Notes under the pieces: generated by a model | Told to the model about the DNA's origin: nothing | What the model saw: only the letters and a program-made list of their open reading frames with translations | Database searches by the model: none | Program-made: the position numbers and the translations under genes | Shown here: positions 41,601 through 49,724 of the stretch, one piece after another | How the letters are laid out: each line of letters opens with the position of its first letter | How positions within the stretch are numbered: position 1 is the first letter of the stretch | Assembly (NCBI RefSeq): GCF_011761185.1 | Contig: NZ_JAAOYM010000001.1 | Coordinates: 1,674,001-1,738,000 of the forward strand | From: Saccharomonospora amisosensis | GTDB taxonomy: Bacteria; Actinomycetota; Actinomycetes; Mycobacteriales; Pseudonocardiaceae | DNA: 64,000 bases | Direction: 5' to 3'

Positions 41601-42533
41601 GTGGCGGTGAGCGGTTCGAGTGACTGGACACCGTTGGCCTGCGCCGTGTCGGACACCCGGGAGCGGGCGGGCCGCTACGCGGCGAGTGACCGCCGCGCCG
41701 AGGCGGAGGCCGCTCGGAGGGAGGCGGGGTACGTGGAGGCATGGGAGGCCCGGCGCAACGGCCGGTTCGTGCGACTGTGGGTCGTCAAGGTGCAGGTCGA
41801 GGTGGCGGCACTGGACTGGACCGACGCTCGCTGGCGGCTGTGCGGCTACCTTCGCCGCCCCTACCATCGCGTCGGCGACGCGCCGGTGCTGTATGCACTG
41901 GGCAGGCCGACGTTACGGGAGGGGTGTGTCGCCGGGGCGGATGTCGATTACCCGTTCGAGGCCTTGGATCACCGGCACGACCGCGCGCCTTTCGGTGCGT
42001 TCGAGCGCGTTCACGTCGACCAGTACGTGCGGGCGTTGCGGGCGGCGAGGGCGCGGGTGCTCACCCCGCCGGACCGACCGGACTGGCCGGAGTGCGCACC
42101 TCCTGGTGAAGGTGACTGGCCCGCCAGGTCGCCGGTGTCCAGCCAGGTGCGGTTGGGGCTGTGGCGTTCCTGTCATCAGGTGCTGTTGCTCGCCGGTCCC
42201 GGCGAGGCCGAGTCCAGGGCGCGCGAGCTGGCCGCCACGATCGTCAGCCATGCCGGCTGCCCACTGGGTGCCGTGGTCGGGTTGGAACCGGACGACGGCC
42301 ATGCGGCCCCCGACGGGCGTTGGATCCACCCGGCGTGCACGCTGGGGCCCGCGAGGGTGGCGGCGTTGTGGGACGACTACGACCTCGCCGAGCGTGACGT
42401 CGGCGAAGCCGCCGCACTCGCTGACGTCTACGCGCACGCGGCCGAGCGCGTGCGGATGAGCTTCGAGCGCGACGCGCGGCGCCACTCCGTCAACTGGAAT
42501 GCGGTGGAATGCAAACCTATGCAACGGCAATGA
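41601..42533 (+). CDS. Hypothetical protein divergent to the XRE pair
   Basis: A 310-aa soluble protein, family not recognised. It has a charged Ala/Arg-rich N-terminal helix (RRAEAEAARREAGYVEAWEARR), a Trp-containing middle (WTDARWRLCGYLRRPYH) and a C-terminal helix (ALADVYAHAAERVRMSFERDARRH). GTG 41601 has GGAGG 8 bases upstream. The intergenic TGTAGCGCGCTA block lies 188 bases before the start. Nothing indicates secretion or membrane insertion. It may be the target or partner of the DUF5753 regulators. Confidence 0.6.
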   Translation: MAVSGSSDWTPLACAVSDTRERAGRYAASDRRAEAEAARREAGYVEAWEARRNGRFVRLWVVKVQVEVAALDWTDARWRLCGYLRRPYHRVGDAPVLYALGRPTLREGCVAGADVDYPFEALDHRHDRAPFGAFERVHVDQYVRALRAARARVLTPPDRPDWPECAPPGEGDWPARSPVSSQVRLGLWRSCHQVLLLAGPGEAESRARELAATIVSHAGCPLGAVVGLEPDDGHAAPDGRWIHPACTLGPARVAALWDDYDLAERDVGEAAALADVYAHAAERVRMSFERDARRHSVNWNAVECKPMQRQ

Positions 42534-42635
42534 CATGACGTATGCTCAAACGTGAGCCGAACCGGCGCGTGTTTCATGTTCTGCCGTGGCTCGCCCGGGC
42601 ATCTCTGACCCTCCCCAAGGTGCCCGGCTGCATGG

Positions 42636-42672
42636 GCGCCCCGGTGCTGAACCCCCAGCGGCACCGGGGCGC
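42636..42672 (+). terminator. Hairpin terminator after the 41601 gene
   Basis: GCGCCCCGGTGC (42636-42647) pairs perfectly with GCACCGGGGCGC (42661-42672) around a 13-base loop. No U-tract follows, as is usual in high-GC actinobacteria. It separates the hypothetical gene from the phosphatase operon. Confidence 0.65.
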
Positions 42673-42703
42673 TTGCCGTCCGGGCGGCCTAGCGCCCTGC
42701 ATC

Positions 42704-42726
42704 GTTCAGGCGAAGTCTGACTGAAC
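42704..42726. promoter_or_regulatory. GTTCAG-N11-CTGAAC inverted repeat before phoD
   Basis: A 6-bp inverted repeat with an 11-base spacer, 52 bases before the phoD start. Its left half (GTTCAGGCGAA) also resembles a single unit of the actinobacterial Pho box (GTTCA-type direct repeats), though a second clear direct unit is missing. Candidate regulatory site for a phosphate- or starvation-responsive factor. Confidence 0.35.
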
Positions 42727-42778
42727 AGTTACCGACGGGTAGTGACATGGTGTACCGCTTGGTGCAAGGTGCGCTGTC

Positions 42779-44422
42779 GTGAAGTCGGTGACTCGAAGAG
42801 ATGTACTGCGCGCCGGTGGCGCGCTCGCCGCGGTGACAGGCGCCGGGGTGCTGGGTGGTCAGGCGTACGCGGCGCAGGGCGGGCGGGAAGGAGCTCTTCC
42901 GTTCGCGCACGGTGTGGCGTCGGGAGACCCACTGCCGGACGGTGTGCTGCTGTGGACGAGGGTGACCCCGACACCCGAGTCCGTCCCCGGTTCCGGGGTG
43001 GGCCCGGACGTGACGGTGTCCTGGGAGATGGCGCTTGACGAGCGGTTCACGGAGATCGTCGCCGGCGGCGCGGCTCGAACCGGACCGGGCAGGGACCACA
43101 CCGTCAAGATCGACGTCGCCGGGCTGCACCCGGCGACGTCCTACTGGTACCGCTTCCGGTACGGCTCGGCCGTCTCCACGGTGGGCCGCACCCGAACGGC
43201 ACCCGCCGACGGCAGCGCGGTGGACCGGCTGCGGCTCGGCGTGGTGTCGTGCGCCAACTGGCAGGCCGGGTACTTCGCCGCGTACCGGCATCTGGCACAG
43301 CGCGACGACCTGGACCTGGTTGTCCACCTCGGCGACTACCTCTACGAGTACGGACCGGGCGACGATGCCGCAGCCGACGCCGTGCTTCGCCCGCACGACC
43401 CACCGCTTGAGATCATCACGCTCGAGCACTACCGCCGCAGGCACGCCCAGTACAAGACCGATCCGGACCTGCAGGCGCTGCACGCCCGGGTGCCGTTCGC
43501 GGTGACCTGGGACGACCACGAATCCGCCAACAACGCCTGGTCCGGTGGAGCCGAGAACCACACCGAGCAGGAAGAGGGCACGTGGGCCAGCCGCCGCGCC
43601 GCCTCACAGCAGGCATACGCGGAATGGATGCCGGTGCGCTACGAGCCTGGCGGCAGGCTGTACCGCAGGCTGACGTTCGGCACGCTGGCCGAACTGTCCA
43701 TGTTGGATCTTCGAAGCTATCGCAGCGAGCAGCCCGCGCATCCGTTCGATCCCGGTATCGCCGACCCGGACCGCACGATCACCGGTGCGGAGCAGCTCGA
43801 CTGGCTGACCTCCGGGCTCGCGACGGCGCGGGTGCAGTGGAAGCTTGTCGGAAACTCGGTGATGATCTCGCCGGTGCGGTTCCCCTCAACTCTGTCCACA
43901 GAGGAGCTTCGCGCGCTCTCGCGGCTCACCGGGCCGGTGACGGGCGTACCGATCAATGTGGACCAGTGGGACGGCTACACGGCTGACCGGCTGGAACTGT
44001 TCGCCGCGCTGCGAGACAACGGTGTGCGGGACACGGTGTTCCTCACCGGCGACATCCACACCTGCTGGGCAGCGGAGTTGCCCTCGGACCCACTCACCTA
44101 CCCACTGAACCGGGCCTCGGTGGGAACCGAGCTTGTCTGCACGTCGGTGACCAGCGACAACATCGACGACATCCTCGGCGTCCCGCCAAGGACCGCGTCG
44201 CTGGCCCTTGAGGCCGCCATCCGGGTGGCCAACCCGCACATCAAGCACGTCGAGCTGGACTCGCACGGCTATTCCGTGGTCGAGGTGACGCCCGGCGCGG
44301 TGCGGATGGACTCGTTCGTCCTCACCGACAGAAAGGACCCCGGCAGCGGAGTGCGGCGGGCCGCGTCGTTTCGGGTGGACGCCGGAACGCAGCATGTCGT
44401 ACGGGTGTGGGAGGACAGGTGA
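42779..44422 (+). CDS. phoD: Tat-exported alkaline phosphatase D (PhoD)
   Basis: A 547-aa metallophosphatase that cleaves phosphate mono- and diesters outside the membrane. The N-terminus is a twin-arginine signal (VTRRDVLRAGGALAAVTGAG, cut near AYAAQ). Metal-site motifs in order: VSCANWQAGYF, VHLGDYLYEYG, WDDHESANNAW and FLTGDIHTCWA. The N-terminal fibronectin-like domain (ASGDPLPDGVLLWTR) is typical. GTG 42779 gives the natural signal start; GTG 42791 is an alternative. Its stop overlaps the next start (GTGA), so a second exported phosphatase is coupled. Confidence 0.93.
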   Translation: MKSVTRRDVLRAGGALAAVTGAGVLGGQAYAAQGGREGALPFAHGVASGDPLPDGVLLWTRVTPTPESVPGSGVGPDVTVSWEMALDERFTEIVAGGAARTGPGRDHTVKIDVAGLHPATSYWYRFRYGSAVSTVGRTRTAPADGSAVDRLRLGVVSCANWQAGYFAAYRHLAQRDDLDLVVHLGDYLYEYGPGDDAAADAVLRPHDPPLEIITLEHYRRRHAQYKTDPDLQALHARVPFAVTWDDHESANNAWSGGAENHTEQEEGTWASRRAASQQAYAEWMPVRYEPGGRLYRRLTFGTLAELSMLDLRSYRSEQPAHPFDPGIADPDRTITGAEQLDWLTSGLATARVQWKLVGNSVMISPVRFPSTLSTEELRALSRLTGPVTGVPINVDQWDGYTADRLELFAALRDNGVRDTVFLTGDIHTCWAAELPSDPLTYPLNRASVGTELVCTSVTSDNIDDILGVPPRTASLALEAAIRVANPHIKHVELDSHGYSVVEVTPGAVRMDSFVLTDRKDPGSGVRRAASFRVDAGTQHVVRVWEDR

Positions 44423-45714
44423 CCGCGGGATCGACGAGCGGCACGAACCCGCTCAGCAGGCGCCGTTTCCTCACCGTGGCCGCGGGTACCTCGGCGGCCG
44501 TGGTGCTGTCCACCGCCGCGGCCAGGGCCGCCCGCCCGCCCCTCGGCCCGAGGGTGTACGTGCTCGTGGTCGACGGGCTGCGCCCCGACGAGGTCGACCC
44601 GGTGCTGACTCCCAACCTGCGTGCGCTGCGCGACTCGGGCACCCACTTCACCGCCGCCCGTTCGCTGCCGGTGATGGAGACCATCCCCAACCACGTCATG
44701 ATGATGACCGGGTTGCGTCCCGACCGTTCCGGTGTGCCCGCCAACTCCGTCTACGATCGCACGCTCGGCGCGGTCCGCACCCTGGATCGGGCGAGTGACC
44801 TGCGCGCGCCGACACTGCTGGATCGGCTGGCCGCGCAGGGTCGGGTAACCGGCAGCGTGCTCAGCAAGGAGTACCTGTACGGCATCTTCGGTGAGCGGGC
44901 CAGCGTGCGATGGGAACCGTCCCCGGTGGTGCCGGTCAGCGGGCACGCGCCGGACGTGGCGACGACCGACGCGCTGATCGCCACGGTGGAGGAGTCGGAC
45001 CCGGACCTGGTGTTCGCCAACTTCGGCGACGTCGACCGGGTCGGCCACGTCGATCTCACCGGCACGACGCTGCGGGCGGCGCGCACGGCCGCGTTGTGGT
45101 CCACCGACCTGCTGATCGGCCGGTTCGTGGACCACTTGCGACGGTCCGGGCGCTGGGAGTCCGCTGTGCTCGTCGTGCTCGCCGACCACTCGATGGACTG
45201 GTCGCTGCCGCACCGGGTGGTGTCGCTCGCGCCGAGGCTGGAGGCCGACCCGTTGCTGGCGGGCAGGGTGGCGATCGCGCAGAACGGTGGCGCCGATCTG
45301 CTGACCTTCACCGGACCCGCCGAACAGCGTGCCGACGCCGTGGCACGGATGCGGGAGGTGGCGCTGGCCACCGACGGGGTGCTGTCGGCACACGAACCCG
45401 CCCGGTTGCGGCTGGGGCCAGAAGCGGGCGACCTGGTGGTGTACTGCCGCGCGGGTTGGCGGTTCACCGACCCGCGGGTGTGGTCGAACCCGATTCCCGG
45501 CAACCACGGGCACCCGGCGACGGAGCCGATTCCCTTCTTCGTCGCGGGTGGACACCCCGCCGTGCGTGCGGGCAACGCCTCCTCGGCTGGTGTCCGGACA
45601 GTCGATGTGGCACCCACGGTGGGTGCGCTGTTCGGCCTTGCCGAGCCCGAGGGTGGCTACGACGGAACGGCACGGCTGGAGGCTTTCGAGTCCGCCGCGC
45701 TCGCCGGTCGCTGA
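44419..45714 (+). CDS. Tat-exported alkaline-phosphatase-superfamily phosphodiesterase
   Basis: A 431-aa enzyme of the type I phosphodiesterase / nucleotide pyrophosphatase branch. A twin-arginine leader reads LSRRRFLTVAAGTSAAVVL, ending near AARA. The metal/nucleophile motifs are VLVVDGLRPDEV, SLPVMETIPNHVMMMTGLRPDRSG (nucleophile Thr region), FGDVDRVGH, LADHSMDW and IPGNHGHPAT. It is coupled to phoD and both probably scavenge phosphate or process phosphodiesters at the cell surface. Strong hairpin terminator follows. Confidence 0.85.
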   Translation: MTAGSTSGTNPLSRRRFLTVAAGTSAAVVLSTAAARAARPPLGPRVYVLVVDGLRPDEVDPVLTPNLRALRDSGTHFTAARSLPVMETIPNHVMMMTGLRPDRSGVPANSVYDRTLGAVRTLDRASDLRAPTLLDRLAAQGRVTGSVLSKEYLYGIFGERASVRWEPSPVVPVSGHAPDVATTDALIATVEESDPDLVFANFGDVDRVGHVDLTGTTLRAARTAALWSTDLLIGRFVDHLRRSGRWESAVLVVLADHSMDWSLPHRVVSLAPRLEADPLLAGRVAIAQNGGADLLTFTGPAEQRADAVARMREVALATDGVLSAHEPARLRLGPEAGDLVVYCRAGWRFTDPRVWSNPIPGNHGHPATEPIPFFVAGGHPAVRAGNASSAGVRTVDVAPTVGALFGLAEPEGGYDGTARLEAFESAALAGR

Positions 45715-45725
45715 TCGGCAGGGCC

Positions 45726-45753
45726 GGGCCGGGGCGGAGGACCGCTCCGGCCC
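45726..45753 (+). terminator. Hairpin terminator after the phosphatase operon
   Basis: GGGCCGGGGCGG (45726-45737) pairs with CCGCTCCGGCCC (45742-45753) over 12 base pairs with one G-U, around an AGGA loop. It ends the phoD-phosphodiesterase transcript and isolates the following IclR gene. Confidence 0.65.
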
Positions 45754-45872
45754 GGACCCGCTGCCCGCGACGTCACCGGGACGGGGTAGCTCGTGCGGCT
45801 CCACTTGTGCACCCATCAGGACGGTCGCATGCTTGGTCGCATCGAGATCGGCTCGGTGTGAAGGGCGGCCCG

Positions 45873-46649
45873 GTGACTGCGACCCCAACCCTGATCGGGT
45901 CGGTTCGGCGTGCGCTGCACCTGCTCGACGCCGTGGGTGCCAGCGAGCGGCCGGTCACCGCGAAGAACCTCGCCCGCGTGCTCGACCTTCCGCTGCCGAC
46001 GACCTACCACCTGCTGCGCACCCTGGTTCACGAGGGTTACCTGCTCAAGCTGCACGACGGGTACGTGCTCGGCGACCGGGTGGACGCGCTCGGCAAGCGC
46101 AGTCCCGTTCAGACGGCGCTGGCCAGGACCCGTCCCGCGCTGGCGGCGCTGCGTGACGAGTTACGCAGCGCCACCTACCTGTCGCTGTACCAGGACGGCG
46201 AGATCGAACTGGTCGACGTGGCGGACGGCCCCCGGATGCAGCGCGTGGACCTGTGGGTGGGTGTGCACGAGGCAGGACACGCCACCGCCTTCGGCAAGTG
46301 CATCTTGTCCTGTCTGGACACCGCGGCCCGCGCCGACTACCTGTCCCGGCACCGGCTCGTCGACCTGACTCCGCACACGGTCACCGACCGCAGGGCGCTG
46401 GAGCAGCGGCTGAGTCTCGGCTCGGAGATCAGCGGCGAACGGGAGGAGTACCTGCTCGGCACGGCGTGTGTCGCGGTACCGGTACGCGCGCCTGGGGTGC
46501 TCGGCGCGGTGGCGATCTCGATGCCCGCCCGCCGCTACACGTCGGCGATCAGCGGCGCGGCGGCCATGCGCCGGGCGGCGAACCGCCTGTCGAGAGCACT
46601 CGCGATCGCGCCGAACCAGGCGGCGCTCACCGGCCCAGAAGCTTGCTGA
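45873..46649 (+). CDS. IclR-family transcriptional regulator
   Basis: A 258-aa IclR regulator: winged helix (SVRRALHLLDAVGASERPVTAKNLARVLDLPLPTTYHLLRTLVHEGYL) and effector domain (YLSLYQDGEIELVDVADGP; HEAGHATAFGKCILSCL; EEYLLGTACVAVPV). GTG 45873 has AAGGGCGG upstream; GTG 45858 is the alternative. It precedes the 2-oxoacid dehydrogenase genes by 98 bases in the same direction and is their likely regulator. Confidence 0.87.
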   Translation: MTATPTLIGSVRRALHLLDAVGASERPVTAKNLARVLDLPLPTTYHLLRTLVHEGYLLKLHDGYVLGDRVDALGKRSPVQTALARTRPALAALRDELRSATYLSLYQDGEIELVDVADGPRMQRVDLWVGVHEAGHATAFGKCILSCLDTAARADYLSRHRLVDLTPHTVTDRRALEQRLSLGSEISGEREEYLLGTACVAVPVRAPGVLGAVAISMPARRYTSAISGAAAMRRAANRLSRALAIAPNQAALTGPEAC

Positions 46650-46747
46650 GCGGGGCACCCCGACTCGTTATCACCATCTGAAATCCGCGCCGTTGCCGTC
46701 CGCTCGCACCGGGCGGACAGTGAGTATCCCGACGTCAGGGAGGTTTC

Positions 46748-47722
46748 ATGGAACCACAGGTCAGAGCCGATCTGTACGACATGATGGTGCTCATCCGCAC
46801 CTTCGAGGAAGCGATCCTGCGGGAGTACCACGCTGACAAGAAGCCGGTGTTCGACATCGGCGCGGGCGCGATCCCCGGCGAGATGCATCTGTCGGCCGGG
46901 CAGGAGCCGGTCGCCGCGGGCGTGTGCGCCCATCTCACCGGCGACGACGCGGTGACCGCGACCCACCGGCCGCACCACTTCGCCATCGCCCACGGCGTCG
47001 ACCTGCGCCGCATGACCGCCGAGATCTTCGGCCGCGTCGACGGCCTCGGCAAGGGGCGAGGCGGGCACATGCACCTGTTCGACCCGAACGTGCACTTCTC
47101 GTGCTCGGGGATCATCGCGGAGGGCTACCCGCCCGCGGTGGGGCAGGCGCTGGCCTTCCAGCGCAAGAGCACCGACCGGATCGCCGTCGCGGTGACCGGT
47201 GAGGGCGCCGCCAACCAGGGTGGTTTCCATGAGGCGTTGAACCTGGCGTCGCTGTGGAAGCTGCCGGTGGTGTTCGTGATCGAGGACAACGACTGGGGCA
47301 TCTCGGTGCCCCGCAGCGCCTCGACGTGCGTCACCTCCAACGCCGTGCGCGCGGCGGGCTACGACATGCCGGGGGAACGCGTCGAGGACAACTCGGTCGA
47401 GGCGGTGCACGAGGCCGCGGGCAAGGCGATCGCCCGGGCGAGGGCAGGGGAGGGGCCCAGCCTGCTCGAGGTGCACACCCTGCGGCTGTGGGGTCACTTC
47501 GAGGGTGACGCGCAGGCCTACCGCACCGATCTGGAAGGCGTGCCCGGCCGTGACCCCATCCCGACCTTCGAGGCGAGCCTGCGCGCCGACGGTCTGCTCG
47601 ACGACGACGGTATGAGGGCGGCGCGGGAACGCGCTCAGCAGCGCGTGGAGGACGCCATCGCGTTCGCCAAGAACAGCCCGCAACCGGAGCCGGCATCGGC
47701 ACTCGAGTACGTGTTCGCGTGA
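46748..47722 (+). CDS. TPP-dependent dehydrogenase E1 component, alpha subunit (acetoin/2-oxoacid type)
   Basis: A 324-aa E1 alpha subunit that binds thiamine pyrophosphate. The TPP motif is VTGEGAANQGGFHEALNLASLWKLPVVFVIEDNDWG. GKGRGGHMHLFDP and HFSCSGIIAEGYPPAVGQA are characteristic of the acetoin-dehydrogenase / short 2-oxoacid dehydrogenase group. ATG 46748 follows AGGGAGGTTTC. With E1 beta and the lipoyl protein it should decarboxylate an acetoin-like or 2-oxoacid substrate and transfer the acyl group to lipoamide. The true substrate is not indicated. Confidence 0.88.
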   Translation: MEPQVRADLYDMMVLIRTFEEAILREYHADKKPVFDIGAGAIPGEMHLSAGQEPVAAGVCAHLTGDDAVTATHRPHHFAIAHGVDLRRMTAEIFGRVDGLGKGRGGHMHLFDPNVHFSCSGIIAEGYPPAVGQALAFQRKSTDRIAVAVTGEGAANQGGFHEALNLASLWKLPVVFVIEDNDWGISVPRSASTCVTSNAVRAAGYDMPGERVEDNSVEAVHEAAGKAIARARAGEGPSLLEVHTLRLWGHFEGDAQAYRTDLEGVPGRDPIPTFEASLRADGLLDDDGMRAARERAQQRVEDAIAFAKNSPQPEPASALEYVFA

Positions 47723-47738
47723 GGGCAGGGAGCAGCAA

Positions 47739-48767
47739 ATGACCGTTACCGAGGCGCCTTCGCGCCGCAAGCTCAGCACAGCCAAGGCGATGGTCGAGGG
47801 CATCGCACAGGAGATGGAGCGCGACCCCAGCGTCTTCCTGCTCGGGGAGGACGTGGGCTCCTACGGTGGCATCTTCAGCTCCACGACCGGCTTGTTGGAC
47901 CGCTTCGGGCCGCAGCGGGTGATGGACACGCCGATCTCGGAGACCGGGTTCATCGGTGCCGCCATCGGCGCGGCCGTGGAGGGCATGCGGCCCATCGCCG
48001 AACTGATGTTCGCGGACTTCTTCGGCGTCTGCATGGACCAGATCTACAACCACATGGCCAAGATCCACTTCGAGTCCGGTGGCAACGTCAAGGTGCCGAT
48101 GGTTATCACCACGGCGGTCGGTGGCGGCTACTCCGACGGCGCGCAGCACTCGCAGTGCCTGTGGGGCACGTTCGCGCACCTGCCTGGGATGAAGGTCGTG
48201 GTTCCGAGCACGCCCGCTGACGCCAAGGGCCTGATGATCTCGGCGATCCGCGACGACAACCCGGTGGTGTACATGTTCCACAAGGGGGTCATGGGGCTGC
48301 CGTGGATGGCGAAGAACCCCCGTTCGGTGGCGCCGGTGCCGGAGGAGGAGTACGAGGTACCTATCGGCAAGGCGAGTGTGGTGCGGCAGGGTCGCGACGT
48401 CAGCATCGTCACGCTGTCGCTGTCGGTACACCACGCGCTCGACGTGGCCGACGAACTCGCCGGTGACGGGATCGAGTGTGAGGTCGTGGACCTGCGCAGC
48501 CTCGTGCCGATGGACACCGACACGATCCTCGAGTCGGTGGCTCGCACCGGGCGGCTGGTCGTCGTCGACGAGGACTACCTGTCGTTCGGGTTGTCCGGCG
48601 AGGTGGTGGCAAGGGTCGCCGAGCGTGACCCGTCGGTGCTGAAGGCGCCGCCCGCGCGGGTAGCGGTTCCGGACGTGCCCATTCCGTACGCACGCTCGTT
48701 GGAATACGCTGTGCTGCCCACGCATGCCCGAATTCGGGCGGCTGTCGAAGAAATGGTCGGCGCATGA
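47739..48767 (+). CDS. TPP-dependent dehydrogenase E1 component, beta subunit
   Basis: A 342-aa E1 beta subunit with the expected motifs FLLGEDVGSYGG, RVMDTPISETGFIGAAIGAA, EGMRPIAELMFADFF, GGGYSDGAQHSQ and the C-terminal VDLRSLVPMDTDTIL...TGRLVVVDED. 16 bases after E1 alpha. Its stop overlaps the start of the lipoyl-domain gene (ATGA). The paired, unfused E1 chains resemble actinobacterial acetoin-type complexes. Confidence 0.89.
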   Translation: MTVTEAPSRRKLSTAKAMVEGIAQEMERDPSVFLLGEDVGSYGGIFSSTTGLLDRFGPQRVMDTPISETGFIGAAIGAAVEGMRPIAELMFADFFGVCMDQIYNHMAKIHFESGGNVKVPMVITTAVGGGYSDGAQHSQCLWGTFAHLPGMKVVVPSTPADAKGLMISAIRDDNPVVYMFHKGVMGLPWMAKNPRSVAPVPEEEYEVPIGKASVVRQGRDVSIVTLSLSVHHALDVADELAGDGIECEVVDLRSLVPMDTDTILESVARTGRLVVVDEDYLSFGLSGEVVARVAERDPSVLKAPPARVAVPDVPIPYARSLEYAVLPTHARIRAAVEEMVGA

Positions 48768-48997
48768 CCGATGTGGTTTTTCCGCAGGTTTCCACGGAGG
48801 ATCCGAATGCGGAGGGGGCTGTGGCGACATGGTTCGTCGCCGACGGTGAATCCGTTTCCGAGGGGGAGCTGATCGCCGAGGTGGCGGTGGACAAAGTTGA
48901 TATGGAGATCCCCGCGCCGTCCTCTGGGGTGCTGCGGCTGGTGGTGCAGGAGGGCGATGTGGTCCGGCAGGGCGCTGTGATTGCAAAGATCGAGTAA
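48764..48997 (+). CDS. Free-standing lipoyl-carrier domain
   Basis: A 77-aa lipoyl domain. The beta-barrel halves are WFVADGESVSEGELIAEVAVDKVDMEIPAPSSGVL and EGDVVRQGAVIAKIE, with the lipoyl Lys at K44 in VDKVDM. There is no peripheral-subunit-binding or acyltransferase domain, so this is a mobile carrier rather than an E2. The acyltransferase and E3 must come from elsewhere or the complex uses another acceptor. It is coupled to E1 beta, and a hairpin terminator follows. Confidence 0.87.
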   Translation: MTDVVFPQVSTEDPNAEGAVATWFVADGESVSEGELIAEVAVDKVDMEIPAPSSGVLRLVVQEGDVVRQGAVIAKIE

Positions 48998-49019
48998 CAG
49001 TCTCCGATCCGCGCGCGAG

Positions 49020-49051
49020 CACCGCCGGTGTGCAACAGTGCACCGGCGGTG
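49020..49051 (+). terminator. Hairpin terminator after the E1/lipoyl operon
   Basis: CACCGCCGGTG (49020-49030) pairs perfectly with CACCGGCGGTG (49041-49051) with a 10-base loop, 22 bases after the lipoyl-gene stop. A short T-containing stretch (GTTCGACTGTGC) follows but no true U-run. Confidence 0.68.
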
Positions 49052-49593
49052 TTCGACTGTGCAATTGTTGTCCTATGCGCAACATGTTGCTGGATACGCT
49101 ACGAACTCAAGTGGCCGACGAGATGTCAGGCTGGCGGACTAAGGGAACCGGCGAATAGCGACCCAGAGTAGAGTTTTGCCAGCAGCACTGCGCCAAACGG
49201 GTGACCTTGTTGTCTGGCACACAATCGCTTGGTGTTGCTGTCAAGAGGCCAACGACTTTTGGGCCGAAACAGCGCGACGACCACGCAGTATGTCTGTCCC
49301 GGGAGTCGGTCGGCGGTGTGCGCGTTGCGCCCAGCGGTACGGATGGTGCCCACGCAAGTTATACGTGGGGTGAAACCGCACGTCACGCAATTGACCCATT
49401 GATACTTTCCTGCCGGGATCAATAGATTGAGTGACGGCGGTATGCGGAGATCATCAACGCGGATGCACCGCAATCCCGCCGAGTCGGGGTGAGGGATCGA
49501 GTCCGTCGGACTCGGGCACCAGGCTGCGCTCGACGCATGTTGCAGGCCGCAATTACACCGACCGCGAATGAGTCAGTCGCGGGCCTGCCTTTT
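49052..49593. other. Long AT-richer gap before the betaine operon
   Basis: 542 bases without a supportable gene, clearly less GC-rich than the flanks (around 49180-49440). It includes TTGACC (49391-49396) and ATTGAT (49398-49403) with inverted ATCAAT (49418-49423), a plausible control region for the operon that follows. Open frames on both strands (74 and 115 residues) show no recognisable domain. The low GC could mark either an acquired segment or a large regulatory leader. Confidence 0.4.
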
Positions 49594-49628
49594 CGCGCGC
49601 CCTTTTCCGGCTTGCCAAAAGGCGCGCG
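49594..49628 (+). promoter_or_regulatory. Leader hairpin upstream of the betaine-synthesis operon
   Basis: CGCGCGCCCTTTT (49594-49606) pairs with AAAAGGCGCGCG (49617-49628) with one bulged C and a 10-base loop. It is just 9 bases before the GAGGAGGA ribosome site of a four-codon leader peptide. A transcript hairpin here could act in attenuation, stability or translation control of the methyltransferase. Because no U-run follows, simple termination is less likely. Confidence 0.5.
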
Positions 49629-49644
49629 CCGACAGCGAGGAGGA

Positions 49645-49659
49645 ATGCCGACCGTGTGA
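49645..49659 (+). CDS. Putative leader minigene MPTV
   Basis: ATG-CCG-ACC-GTG-TGA with a near-perfect ribosome site GGAGGA (49639-49644 region) directly before it. Its stop overlaps a GTG (49656) that opens the long frame of the methyltransferase, forming GTGA. It may couple translation into the main gene, or the strong site may simply serve the GTG start. Too short for homology evidence. Confidence 0.35.
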   Translation: MPTV

Positions 49660-49724
49660 AAGCGGATTCGTCGAGAATCGTCGAAAAGGAGCTGTGTGTC
49701 CGGCCGAACGTGGAAGGAAGCGCA

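Noticed and set aside
49126-49473. A 115-codon minus-strand frame before the betaine operon
   Set aside because: Lower-GC region without domain, ribosome site or coding-type codon bias; treated as regulatory or relic DNA.
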